A DNA stretch of 64,000 nt from Epilithonimonas sp042695135 (GTDB taxonomy: Bacteria > Bacteroidota > Bacteroidia > Flavobacteriales > Weeksellaceae), in contig NZ_CP170547.1 of NCBI RefSeq assembly GCF_042695135.1, positions 3,410,001-3,474,000 of the forward strand. Direction: 5' to 3'. Below, in pieces: positions 16,466-24,894 of this stretch. Position 1 is the stretch's first letter, and every line of letters begins with the position of its first letter. The translations under genes were made by a program, and so were the position numbers. Under the pieces are notes generated by a model. That model was not told the origin of the DNA, ran no database searches, and saw only the letters and a list, made by a program, of their open reading frames with translations.

Positions 16466-17434
16466 TTATTGTATTTTATTATTTAAATTTAAGTTCAGCA
16501 TCGAGTTGAGAATACTTAGTTCCTCATCAATGCTAATCACCTGGTTCAGGATTTCCTGACTTTCCAGGGTTTCTTTATATTTTTCTAAAAGCGTTATTAC
16601 TTCTTCCGGCAATTCGGTTTTCAGTTTTTCGGCTTTTGCTTTCAATTCTTGATTTCTTTTTTTCAGATCGCTTACAATTGATGTTTTGGAAGATGTATTC
16701 GGAGAACGGTCGAGCAATAACTCAATATCTTCCGCCAAAAGATAAAACTGATTGGTCTGCAGATTCCAGATAAAATCTTCACCGGTTTCTACTATTCTGA
16801 ATAATTCAAAGATCTGATCATTAATCATATAACCACAGATAAATCTGATTCTGAAATTATTGACATTCAGTTTTCCTAATAATTTTCGTTCAACATCTAC
16901 GCTTTCAAATTCATAATATTTGACATCAGGAAGACCAAGCAGATGATCTGTTTTTTCAGATTTCCTGTAATATTCCAAAGCAAATAGATTAGAAAGATGT
17001 CTGATATTCTGATAACCGATATTGCTTTTTATGCCTGTCAGATTTTCATAAACCGATCTTAAAAAGTCTGAAACCAAAGCATTCTGATATTTTCTTTCCG
17101 TATTAAAATCCCGGCCGTTCTTTTCCTGAGATACAAATGCCTCGATATAATCCTCATTGGCATCTATTTCCTGAAAAGCCGTAAGAATACCAGCTTCCTT
17201 TTGCTTTTTAATTTTATCAAGCAGAACTATCAGACTATCAGTATATTGGATATGAAACAACTCCAGTTTATTGATGTCCAGGCCGGCGATGAATTTGGAC
17301 TCAAAATAAGAATTGATCACTTCTGTCTTTATAATGATATTGATGAGATCTTCCTTTTGAAAAAACTTACTTAGAAGCTTTAGTTTCTGTATTCTTTTTT
17401 TACTGTTCTTTAAAATATCCTGCTCCTGGCTCAA
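16466..17434 (-). CDS. Ter-operon protein of unknown function with coiled coil
   Basis: A 322-residue soluble protein rich in Leu, Lys and Glu. The N-terminal 100 residues are helical, the middle (about 130-240) looks globular, and a coiled coil lies near 255-310 (LKKRNQELKAKAEKLKTEL). No catalytic motif is recognised. Its position between telA (gap 7 bases) and terD (gap 3 bases) shows it is translated with the Ter operon, so a scaffold role in that system is a reasonable guess. Confidence 0.7.
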   Translation of the reverse strand: MSQEQDILKNSKKRIQKLKLLSKFFQKEDLINIIIKTEVINSYFESKFIAGLDINKLELFHIQYTDSLIVLLDKIKKQKEAGILTAFQEIDANEDYIEAFVSQEKNGRDFNTERKYQNALVSDFLRSVYENLTGIKSNIGYQNIRHLSNLFALEYYRKSEKTDHLLGLPDVKYYEFESVDVERKLLGKLNVNNFRIRFICGYMINDQIFELFRIVETGEDFIWNLQTNQFYLLAEDIELLLDRSPNTSSKTSIVSDLKKRNQELKAKAEKLKTELPEEVITLLEKYKETLESQEILNQVISIDEELSILNSMLNLNLNNKIQ

Positions 17435-17441
17435 CTTTTAT

Positions 17442-18521
17442 TTAAGAATTTTTTATTTGCTTTTTTAAAGTATCTTCAAGGTTTTTCAGCTCAATATCAA
17501 GCTGTTGTCTGGATTGTGTTCCTTGCTGCTGAATTTGTTTCACCTCGTTCAAAGTGCTGATCAACGTGCTTGTTGTATCGCGAAGCGTATCAATCGAAAC
17601 AATCGTCTGCTCATTAGCGCGGGCAACATCTATCGTATTCTGCTGTAATCTTTGCGCATTTTTTCTCAGAATCTCTTCTGTTGTAGAGGACACTTTTTTC
17701 TGAATATCAATATTCTGCTGCTGACGGTGCATTGCAACGGCCAGAGTCAACTGGTTTTTCCAGACAGGAAGTGTAGTTGTCAAAATAGTCTGCGCTTTTT
17801 CTGCAATAGAAACGTTGTTATTCTGGATCAGTCTGATTTGTGGCAACGATTGCAAAATGATAAAACGAACCACCTTAAGATCCGCTAATCTTCTGTCAAT
17901 TCTGTTAATAAAATCACGCTTATCCGAGATCTGATAATCCTGATAATTGGCTGAATTAATTTCCATTAATGCCAGTTCTTCGCTGGATTTCTGCATTCTG
18001 ATCGTTCCTGCGATAATGTAATCTTCGATCTTCTTTACAGACTCAACATTGCTGGTGAAAATGGTCTGAAGAACCGCATTATCCTTTGTAGAGTTGATGA
18101 TTCCGGCATTGACCTTGTTGGAAATGTCCGAAATATTGTTGATGATCTTGTCATATTTCACAAAAAGCGTTTCCACAGACGACACCATTTTACTCAAAAA
18201 CGGAATCTTTTTCAGGAATTTTTTCACAGAACTTCCTTCTATTTCGTCAACATCTACATAATTAAGTTCAACCAATAGTTTGTTGATCAAATCTCCAACT
18301 TCACCGGAATTTGATTTTCTGACGTTGTTAAGGAAAGAATCACTTTGGTTTGCCAGAGAATTCTGCAATTCTGATCCGAAATTGATGATAGAATTCGGAT
18401 TCTGCTCGTCTATCGATCCGGAAAGACTGTCGTATTTCTGAACATCGGTAGTCTCCAGCTTTGCCAGATCCACATTGCCATTTTTATCAATGACCGCATT
18501 ATTAACTTGAGGTAAATCCAT
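17442..18521 (-). CDS. telA: TelA-like toxic anion resistance protein
   Basis: A 359-residue helical protein starting MDLPQVNNAVIDKNGNVDL, with the TelA signature segments NPNSIINFGSELQNSL, KKFLKKIPFLSKM and the late LPVWKNQLTLAVAMHRQQQ. TelA proteins are cytoplasmic or membrane-associated members of tellurite and envelope-stress clusters; the mechanism is unknown. The ATG at 18521 overlaps the TerD stop codon by one base (TAATG), which fixes the start against a longer frame from 18590. Confidence 0.9.
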   Translation of the reverse strand: MDLPQVNNAVIDKNGNVDLAKLETTDVQKYDSLSGSIDEQNPNSIINFGSELQNSLANQSDSFLNNVRKSNSGEVGDLINKLLVELNYVDVDEIEGSSVKKFLKKIPFLSKMVSSVETLFVKYDKIINNISDISNKVNAGIINSTKDNAVLQTIFTSNVESVKKIEDYIIAGTIRMQKSSEELALMEINSANYQDYQISDKRDFINRIDRRLADLKVVRFIILQSLPQIRLIQNNNVSIAEKAQTILTTTLPVWKNQLTLAVAMHRQQQNIDIQKKVSSTTEEILRKNAQRLQQNTIDVARANEQTIVSIDTLRDTTSTLISTLNEVKQIQQQGTQSRQQLDIELKNLEDTLKKQIKNS

Positions 18522-19075
18522 TATTGATATAAACTTAGATATTTTGCCAATCCTTCTCGCTGTCCGTTTCCTACGGCTTCGAATTTCCATTCGCCGTTTC
18601 TTTCATAGATTCTGCCAAATTCCACTGCTGTTTCTATGGAAAAATCTTCGTCCAATTCGTATTTCAGAATTTCCTCATTGGTATCTGTGTTAAAGATTCT
18701 GATGAATGAATTACGAACCTGACCGAAGTTTTGGTTTCTGGAATCTGCCTCGTGGATTGTCACCACAACTACAGCTTCCTTCACTCTCGGATCGATTCCT
18801 GTAAGGTCGATTTTGATCTGCTCATCATCGCCGTCGCCTTCTCCTGTAAGGTTGTCGCCAGTGTGCGTCACAGATTTGTCCGGCGTTTGCAAGTTGTTGT
18901 AAAAAACAAAAAACTCATCCGCTACTAATTTTTTATTCTCGCCCAAAACAAAAACAGATGCATCCAGATCGAAAGCGCCTCCCGTGGAAGAATTGTTCGA
19001 GTCCCAGCCTAATCCAATAGTGAATTTTGGTGCATTAATGTTTTGTCTTTGTCCTTTTTGTAAGTTGATCGCCAT
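18521..19075 (-). CDS. TerD family calcium-binding stress protein (first copy)
   Basis: A 184-residue TerD-domain protein: MAINLQKGQRQNINAPKF, FDLDASVFVLGENKK, the acidic loop DNLTGEGDGDDEQ, VVVTIHEADSRNQNFGQVRNSFIRI and the closing FGRIYERNGEWKFEAVG. The Asp-rich loop binds Ca2+ in characterised relatives. Its start lies inside the last 67 bases of the PRTase gene, in another frame, and its stop overlaps the telA start by one base, so expression of these genes is tightly coupled. Confidence 0.9.
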   Translation of the reverse strand: MAINLQKGQRQNINAPKFTIGLGWDSNNSSTGGAFDLDASVFVLGENKKLVADEFFVFYNNLQTPDKSVTHTGDNLTGEGDGDDEQIKIDLTGIDPRVKEAVVVVTIHEADSRNQNFGQVRNSFIRIFNTDTNEEILKYELDEDFSIETAVEFGRIYERNGEWKFEAVGNGQREGLAKYLSLYQ

Positions 19076-19884
19076 TGTACTTTATTTTTTAATTTAATAA
19101 TATTTTGTTTGTATTCCTCTACCAGATGGTAATTGTTGCTGATTGCCAGACTCAGGATTTCGTTTCTTTTGGTTTCTGAAATGTTGTCATATATCTTTTC
19201 GAAATCCGTATCCTGCATCAGCAGAATATATTTTGTAATTCTTGTATTAAAATGAAAATCTTTTCCGTTGATCACTTCAATCAGATCTTGCGTGGTTTTC
19301 ACTTTGAAATAATTATAATGATTCTCGATTTTCGGGTGAATTTCCTTGTTTATTAACTCAGCAAAATATACGAAAATAAACTCGCCGTTCACGTTGTAAT
19401 GTTTCAGAATTTTATCGACTGTATTTTCGTGGCTTCCCGTGATTTTTATATCATCAATGAAAAGGCAGAATTTCCCGTCTACAAAGCTTTTATCGATGTA
19501 ATAAGTGTCATTCGAGATCAGGTTGATCCTTTCCTCATAACTCATATTGCCGTAATCTTCTACATAAGTCTGTTTTCTGTGGATTTTACCTTCCAGACAA
19601 GCCGGTTTTCCATTTTCGAAAAGGAAGTAATTCAGCTGCTCTTTGAAATAAGAACAGAGAAAATTGGAAGCCGTCGGGATAGAATGATACGGACTTGGGA
19701 ACAGAATGATCTCTTCCTGACTTAACAATTCTTCCTTAAACTCAGAAATAAATCCGTGGAATAATTCCTCTGCAAACTGTCTTGCAACGGACGTATCACC
19801 AAACTTGAATTTGCTGTAACTTCCCTCATCAAAAGGGCTTTTAAGTTCACTTTCAATTTTATGTAAACTATATCTTTTTTTCAT
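19009..19884 (-). CDS. Ter-cluster phosphoribosyltransferase-fold protein
   Basis: A 291-residue protein. The central motif CLFIDDIKITGSHENTV (about residues 140-156) is the PRPP-binding loop of type I phosphoribosyltransferases. An N-terminal extension contains ILFPSPYHSIPTASN. Ter clusters of the stress-response type commonly combine PRTase, HAD and ATP-grasp proteins that are proposed to make a nucleoside-like metabolite (established comparative genomics). The last 22 codons overlap the next terD gene by 67 bases, unusually long; the basic tail KKDKDKTLMHQNSLLD may be a late extension. It lies 7 bases after the HAD gene. Confidence 0.75.
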   Translation of the reverse strand: MKKRYSLHKIESELKSPFDEGSYSKFKFGDTSVARQFAEELFHGFISEFKEELLSQEEIILFPSPYHSIPTASNFLCSYFKEQLNYFLFENGKPACLEGKIHRKQTYVEDYGNMSYEERINLISNDTYYIDKSFVDGKFCLFIDDIKITGSHENTVDKILKHYNVNGEFIFVYFAELINKEIHPKIENHYNYFKVKTTQDLIEVINGKDFHFNTRITKYILLMQDTDFEKIYDNISETKRNEILSLAISNNYHLVEEYKQNIIKLKNKVQWRSTYKKDKDKTLMHQNSLLD

Positions 19885-19891
19885 AACTTTT

Positions 19892-20557
19892 TTAAAATTT
19901 CACCAATTGTGCGTTGACTCCAAATGTTTTTGCGCCGTCATAATCGGCTTTTTTATTGTCGCCGATATGTAAAATCTGTTCTTTATCAAGTTTTCTGAGA
20001 TCATTAACTTGATTAAACATCATATCAAAAACCTGAAGATTCGGCTTTGAAGCTTTTACTTCATCAGAAAAGATCATAAACGAAAAATACTGAGCCAGAC
20101 CAAGATTTTCCAAAACCTTTCTCAATGAGTCGCCGTGAATGAAGGCTGTGTTACTCAGAATGCTGGCAGTTTTATTTTTATTTTTGATTTCGATCAACAA
20201 TTTCTCAATATTTTCCCATAAAAGAACCGGCATATTCTGTAAAAAAAGTTCGTCCACCTGGCGGAAAAATTCTTTAAGCTGCTCTTCATCAACAGAATCT
20301 ATATCTTTTCCCAAACCATCTAAAATCAAAAGAAAAACTTCCTCTCTCTCAATATGATTCCCTGTTTTTTCTGATATTTTATTGAAGAGAACATCGTAAT
20401 GTCTTATCACTTTCCTGACCTCGTCCATATCTTTATCAATGGAAAAAAACACTCTGAACAAAGAATCTCTTTTGAACTTAAAATCAGGATTCGATTTGAT
20501 AATCGTCAACCAAAGATCGAAAGAAAAATGCCTGTACGGCTCTATATCTATTTCCAC
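19892..20557 (-). CDS. HAD-like hydrolase of the Ter cluster
   Basis: A 221-residue HAD-fold protein. Motif I is FSFDLWLTI, with Trp where the second catalytic Asp of DxDxT is usual. Motif II lies near ASILSNTAF, motif III Lys near KASKPN, and motif IV is HIGDNKKADYDGA. The nucleophile Asp is kept but the general acid/base Asp is absent, so phosphatase activity is doubtful or altered. The start is GTG at 20557; no ATG fits before the conserved FDLW. First gene of the Ter operon, with the PRTase gene following after 7 bases. The 323 bases between it and the tRNA-Cys gene hold only the tRNA terminator. Confidence 0.75.
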   Translation of the reverse strand: MEIDIEPYRHFSFDLWLTIIKSNPDFKFKRDSLFRVFFSIDKDMDEVRKVIRHYDVLFNKISEKTGNHIEREEVFLLILDGLGKDIDSVDEEQLKEFFRQVDELFLQNMPVLLWENIEKLLIEIKNKNKTASILSNTAFIHGDSLRKVLENLGLAQYFSFMIFSDEVKASKPNLQVFDMMFNQVNDLRKLDKEQILHIGDNKKADYDGAKTFGVNAQLVKF

Positions 20558-20830
20558 AAATTATTTACTATTTAAACTGTTTAATTCACTTTTAAAATGT
20601 CGGTTTTTCAACTGATTTTACTTTAAAACCAATATCTGACATAGAATTATAACTGACGTTAAATATATAAAAAGCCCTTGAAAGTAAAAAACTAGCATTG
20701 TAAAGAAAGATTAAATTTTTGGAGGGGAATCTGAGGAAGGAAATTGCAGTTTTTTGTTGCAGATATATTATTTCAATAATTTATTAAGATTTAAGTTTTC
20801 TTATAACAGAAATAAAATAATGAATATAAA

Positions 20831-20870
20831 AACAAAAAACCCTAAAACATTAATAACTAATGAATTAGGA
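20831..20870 (-). terminator. intrinsic terminator downstream of tRNA-Cys
   Basis: On the reverse strand, CCTAA, CATTA, a 5-base loop, TAATG and TTAGG form an interrupted 10-bp stem (20841-20869), followed by a T-run. Confidence 0.65.
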
Positions 20871-20880
20871 TTTAAAGTGA

Positions 20881-20950
20881 GGTGCCTAGCGGATTCGAAC
20901 CGCTGTAGATGGTGTTGCAGACCACTGCCTAGCCGCTCGGCCAAAGCACC
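20881..20950 (-). tRNA. tRNA-Cys (GCA)
   Basis: On the reverse strand the gene begins GGTGCTTTGGCCGAGCGG and ends GGTTCGAATCCGCTAGGCACC. The acceptor arms GGTGCTT and AGGCACC pair with one G-T, the T-loop is GTTCGAATC, and the anticodon loop contains CTGCAAC, giving anticodon GCA. CCA is not encoded. Confidence 0.95.
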
Positions 20951-21068
20951 GTTTTCTTGGATTGCAAATTTAGTGTTTTTTTTCAAACTTCAAATTTTAT
21001 AAGCTCTTAATTTCAAAAAACTTTTCAGCGAAGGTAAAAGCTTGATTTGATGATTCTAACTTCTTATA

Positions 21069-21153
21069 GCCCTGATTGCAGTGGAAATCCCACAGCAGGC
21101 GTTGGGAAAGCAGGGCGCGAGGAATTGCAACGTAAAGCAGGTTCCCGGCTCCA
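21069..21153 (+). repeat. dispersed structured intergenic repeat, family 1 (copy D, divergent)
   Basis: The element begins AGCCCTGATTGCAGTGGAAA and ends with TTGCAACGTAAAGCAGG followed by GGCTCC. AGCC at one end can pair with GGCT at the other, and both flanks carry a GCA-(g/a)-(t/c)G-(g/t)AAA box, as in the other copies. It fills most of the 292-base gap between tRNA-Cys and ribB. Confidence 0.45.
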
Positions 21154-21216
21154 AATTATCAACGTTTTACATATCTTTAATCGATTATTACAATCTTTAT
21201 TTAGGTTCTAAATAAG

Positions 21217-21224
21217 TATCTTTG
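21217..21224 (+). promoter_or_regulatory. -7 promoter box of ribB (TATCTTTG)
   Basis: An exact TAnnTTTG match 18 bases upstream of the ATG at 21243. It overlaps the upstream TTG at 21222, which is therefore not the start. No FMN riboswitch is visible in the leader. Confidence 0.6.
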
Positions 21225-21242
21225 CAAAAAAATTTTAGAATA

Positions 21243-22364
21243 ATGGATAAGATCCAACTTAATACAATACCGGAAGCACTTGAAGATCTTAAAAACGGCA
21301 AAATGATCATCGTTGTAGATGATGAAGACCGTGAGAACGAAGGCGACCTTCTGGCCGCTGCAGAACTGACTACAACGGAGATCATCAACTTTATGACCAT
21401 CCACGCGAGAGGTTTGATCTGTATGCCGATCACGGAAAAAAGATGCGACGAACTGGAACTTAATTCGATGGTGGCCAATTCTACCGATCCGAAAGAAACA
21501 GCTTTTACTGTTTCTGTTGATTTGTTAGGAAAAGGTGCTACAACAGGAATCTCTGCCGGTGACCGTGCAAAAACAATCCTCGCCATTATGGATCCTGAGA
21601 CAAAACCTGGTGATCTAATGAGACCGGGACACATATTCCCGCTTCGTGCAAAAGAAGGCGGCGTTCTCAAAAGAGCAGGACATACCGAAGCTGCAATCGA
21701 CCTTACAAGACTTGCCGGTCTGAAAGAAGGTGGCGTGATCTGCGAAATCATGAAAGATGACGGAGAAATGGCGAGACTGCCGGATCTGTTGGAATTCGGG
21801 AAGAAACACGACCTGAAAGTGGTTTCCATAGAAGACCTTATCCATTACAGACTGAGACAGGGTGATCTTGTGGAAAGAATCGAGGAACGTGATATCAAGA
21901 CACATTTCGGGAACTTCAAATTTTATGTTTTTGAGGAAAAACCAACGGAACAAATTCATTTTGCGTTGACGACAGGAACCTGGACACCGGATGAATCTGT
22001 ATTGGTGAGAGTACAATCCTCAAGTTCATATTTCGATGTGTTGAGCAGACTTTCCAATGGCGAACATCCTTTGATGCAGCGTGTTGTAGATATGATAAAT
22101 GCCGAAGGTAAAGGCGCTGTAGTTTTCATCAACAATGTTTCCAACAAAGAAAATACATTACGCAAACTCCAGCACTTCCTAAATTACCAGGAAGGAACAA
22201 GCGAACTCCCAACCATTGCACCGAACTTTCGCGATTATGGGATCGGAACTCAGATTTTGAAGGATCTTGGTATCAATAAGTTTAAGGTGATTACTCAGAA
22301 TCCTAACATCAAACCTGTGATTTCCGGTTACGATGTGGAGGTGACGGAAATGGTGGCACTTTAA
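21243..22364 (+). CDS. ribB: 3,4-dihydroxy-2-butanone 4-phosphate synthase with degenerate GTP cyclohydrolase II-like domain
   Basis: A 373-residue RibBA-type protein. The N-terminal half (about 1-205) is an intact RibB: VDDEDRENEGD (metal and substrate loop), STDPKETAFTVSVD, and RAGHTEAAIDL. It makes the four-carbon unit of riboflavin from ribulose 5-phosphate. The C-terminal half has the RibA fold pattern but lacks the three zinc cysteines (the corresponding region reads LVRVQSSSSYFDVLS), so GTP cyclohydrolase II activity is very unlikely. A separate gene at 45839 encodes an intact RibA, which resolves the loss. A bidirectional terminator follows at 22425-22452. Confidence 0.88.
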   Translation: MDKIQLNTIPEALEDLKNGKMIIVVDDEDRENEGDLLAAAELTTTEIINFMTIHARGLICMPITEKRCDELELNSMVANSTDPKETAFTVSVDLLGKGATTGISAGDRAKTILAIMDPETKPGDLMRPGHIFPLRAKEGGVLKRAGHTEAAIDLTRLAGLKEGGVICEIMKDDGEMARLPDLLEFGKKHDLKVVSIEDLIHYRLRQGDLVERIEERDIKTHFGNFKFYVFEEKPTEQIHFALTTGTWTPDESVLVRVQSSSSYFDVLSRLSNGEHPLMQRVVDMINAEGKGAVVFINNVSNKENTLRKLQHFLNYQEGTSELPTIAPNFRDYGIGTQILKDLGINKFKVITQNPNIKPVISGYDVEVTEMVAL

Positions 22365-22424
22365 TAAGATTAGAGATAATAGACTGATAGATGATAGGCT
22401 AATTATTATCCAGTTATAAAAGCA

Positions 22425-22452
22425 AAAAGCTCCGAATTACTTCGGAGCTTTT
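22425..22452. terminator. bidirectional intrinsic terminator between ribB and the M1 peptidase gene
   Basis: AAAAGCTCCGAA (22425-22436), a ttac loop and TTCGGAGCTTTT (22441-22452) form a perfect 12-bp stem with A- and T-runs on both sides. Confidence 0.9.
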
Positions 22453-22473
22453 TTTATTGTAAGTGATATTATC

Positions 22474-24672
22474 TTATTCTTTTGTGAACTTGAACGCTCT
22501 TCCTCCTTGTGAGAAATCGATGCTCTTTTTATCAGCACTGAACGTGATAGAAACATCTGCCTGCTCAAAAGTGAATTTGTTCTGTCCGACATATTCCAAA
22601 GCAAACTCCGGCTGACCGGTTGCCTGAGCATATAACTGACCTGCTTTTTCTGTGAAAGTCAGTTTCAAAGGTACTTCTTTGGTGCTGAAAACGCCTGCAA
22701 ATTCTTTCATATTCACTTTTTCTACCGGCGTTGCTTGTGCAGAAGTCCAGATATTATTTTTAGAATTCACATCCGGAACGATAGAAGCAGGATCCAGTTT
22801 CACCTGATCTACTTCCTTGGTAGAATTCACTTTGAAAGTCCATTCTGTATTACGTTTCCAAACCTCAACAGGCAATTTAACCACCTGAGTTGTTCCATCT
22901 TTAAACTTCACTTCCACTGTTGTCGGCATAGGCAATTGTCCCAGATTTTCAACCGTGATCTGTGCGCCGTTTTTGTAATCGCCATTGAAAGGTTTTACAG
23001 CTTTTACAGATTGATCCACTTTCCATTTGTTGATAAACCAGCCTCTCCAGAACCAGTTAAGTTCTTCCCCGGAAACATTTTCCATTGTATGGAAGAAATC
23101 CCATGGCGTAGGATGTTTGAATGCCCATCTCGCCACATAAGTTCTGAATGCTTTATCAAATTTCTCAGGACCTAAAATCGTTTCTCTCAAAATACCTAAT
23201 CCCATTCCCGGTTTGAAATAAGCCAAAACGCCAATGCTTCTTTCTTTCATATTATCAGGACCTACCATGATTGGCTCGTAGCTGTCATTCAGAACAAATG
23301 ATCCCATTTTGCCAATGTCCTGTTTGTGATAATATTCGCCTTTGTTGAATGCTTCCGTAGAACCTTCATTAATAAAAGTGTTAAAACCTTCGTCCATCCA
23401 AGCAAATAATCTTTCGTTTGACCCAACGATCATTGGAAACCAGGTATGTCCAAATTCGTGATCTGTAACACCCCAAAGGCTTTCACCTTTCGAACTCATA
23501 TGGCAGAAAACTATTCCCGGATATTCCATTCCGCCTTCGTTTCCGGCAACATTGGTTGCAGCAGGATAAGGATATTCAAACCATTTCTGAGAATAATGTT
23601 CTATCGCTGCTTTTGTATATTCTGTAGATCTTCCGTAAGCTTTGTCACCGGCGCTTTCTACCGGATAAGCTGAGATCGCTAAAGATTTTTTACCACTCGG
23701 CAAATTGATTCTGGCAGCATCAAGAATGAAAGCTGCAGATGAAGCCCAAGCAAAATCTCTTGCATTCTGAATCTTAAATTTCCATGTTTTTGTACCAGTG
23801 GCGTTATTTTTTCCTAATTCAGATTCCGGACGTATCGCAACCGTTTTCTCACTGGTTCTCGCCTGGTTCCAACGGCTGATCTCTTCTTTGGAATAGACTT
23901 CTTTTTCATTAAGCAATTCGCCGGAAGCTACAACATATTGATTTGCAGGAACAGTAATATTCGCTGACAAAGTTCCGTATTCCAGGTAGAATTCTGACGC
24001 TCCCAGATATGGCATTGTGTTCCATCCCAAAACGTCATCATAAACGCACATTCTTGGATACCATTGTGCGATTGTGAAGATTTTTCCATTTTTCGTATCT
24101 TCGATTCCCATTCTGTCCGATCCGTATTTCGGAGAAAGGAAAGAATATTCTATTTTAAGTTTTGCAACACCTCCGTTGGCTTTAAGCTCTTTTGGAAGAT
24201 CGATCTGCATTCTGGTATCGGTGATTGTATATTTCACATCTTTACCATCATACTTTACCGATTTGATCTTATAACCACCATCGAACTCCTCACCATGTGC
24301 ACCATTTCTGCTTCCGGAAAGTGGGACTACCGCATTTCCTCTGGAGTCTTTTGCAAAAAGATTCTGGTCCAACTGTAACCAAAGAAATCCTAACTGATCC
24401 GGGCTGTTATTGGTATAAGTGATCTCTGCAGTTCCAGTCAATTCATTTTTCGTCTCGTCAAGGCTTACATTCAATTGATAGTCAGCAGAGTTCTGCCAAT
24501 ATTTGTGACCAGGCTGTCCGCTTGCAGAACGTGTTTCTGTTCCCGTTTGCGGATAAAATAACGGTTTGAAGGCTTCAGTATAACTGTAAGCAGGCGTTTC
24601 CTGTGCGTAGCCTTTTGCCGTGAAAGCAAATATCACAACCGCAGAAAGAAGTGTTGGAAGTTTGAAATTCAT
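22474..24672 (-). CDS. M1 family zinc metallopeptidase (exported)
   Basis: A 732-residue peptidase with signal peptide MNFKLPTLLSAVVIFAFTAKGYAQ, an N-terminal beta domain, substrate motif GGMEYPG (about 380-386), zinc motif HEFGH (405-409) with the second glutamate in WMDEGF (Glu428), and a C-terminal beta domain. M1 enzymes remove N-terminal residues from peptides; the export signal places this one in the periplasm or outside. It is transcribed alone. Upstream, 24673-24894 holds only the terminators of the neighbouring SDR gene. Confidence 0.88.
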   Translation of the reverse strand: MNFKLPTLLSAVVIFAFTAKGYAQETPAYSYTEAFKPLFYPQTGTETRSASGQPGHKYWQNSADYQLNVSLDETKNELTGTAEITYTNNSPDQLGFLWLQLDQNLFAKDSRGNAVVPLSGSRNGAHGEEFDGGYKIKSVKYDGKDVKYTITDTRMQIDLPKELKANGGVAKLKIEYSFLSPKYGSDRMGIEDTKNGKIFTIAQWYPRMCVYDDVLGWNTMPYLGASEFYLEYGTLSANITVPANQYVVASGELLNEKEVYSKEEISRWNQARTSEKTVAIRPESELGKNNATGTKTWKFKIQNARDFAWASSAAFILDAARINLPSGKKSLAISAYPVESAGDKAYGRSTEYTKAAIEHYSQKWFEYPYPAATNVAGNEGGMEYPGIVFCHMSSKGESLWGVTDHEFGHTWFPMIVGSNERLFAWMDEGFNTFINEGSTEAFNKGEYYHKQDIGKMGSFVLNDSYEPIMVGPDNMKERSIGVLAYFKPGMGLGILRETILGPEKFDKAFRTYVARWAFKHPTPWDFFHTMENVSGEELNWFWRGWFINKWKVDQSVKAVKPFNGDYKNGAQITVENLGQLPMPTTVEVKFKDGTTQVVKLPVEVWKRNTEWTFKVNSTKEVDQVKLDPASIVPDVNSKNNIWTSAQATPVEKVNMKEFAGVFSTKEVPLKLTFTEKAGQLYAQATGQPEFALEYVGQNKFTFEQADVSITFSADKKSIDFSQGGRAFKFTKE

Positions 24673-24763
24673 TGATGGATAGATTTATTGTTAAAATAAA
24701 ATTAGTCAATAAAATCCGAAACTTGTTACATCATTATAAATAACTGTAACTAAGTTCATAAAA

Positions 24764-24801
24764 AAACCTAGCGCATCATCAGTTGACAGCACGCTAGGTT
24801 T
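24764..24801 (-). terminator. intrinsic terminator of the SDR gene at 24895
   Basis: On the reverse strand, AACCTAGCG and CGCTAGGTT form a stem around an 18-base loop, followed by a T-run. It is the second of two hairpins after the SDR stop. Confidence 0.7.
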
Positions 24802-24830
24802 AGGTCGTTTGGTAGCTTTTCACTTATGAT

Positions 24831-24866
24831 TGAGTAGCTTCTCCTTTACAAATGAGAAGCTACTCA
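24831..24866 (-). terminator. 13-bp hairpin downstream of the SDR gene
   Basis: TGAGTAGCTTCTC (24831-24843) and GAGAAGCTACTCA (24854-24866) are perfect inverted repeats with a 10-base loop. No strong T-run follows on the reverse strand, so it may protect the 3' end rather than terminate. Confidence 0.55.
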
Positions 24867-24894
24867 TTTATTTAAATGTACTTAATTAAGATAA

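Noticed and set aside
20951..21216. Possible FMN riboswitch before ribB
   Set aside because: The leader is only about 18 bases after the -7 box, and the upstream gap is taken by a family 1 repeat without RFN-type conserved segments.
21197..21829. Antisense open frame of 210 codons over ribB
   Set aside because: The opposite strand has clear RibB motifs and a promoter; the antisense frame has Ser-rich sequence without any recognisable domain.
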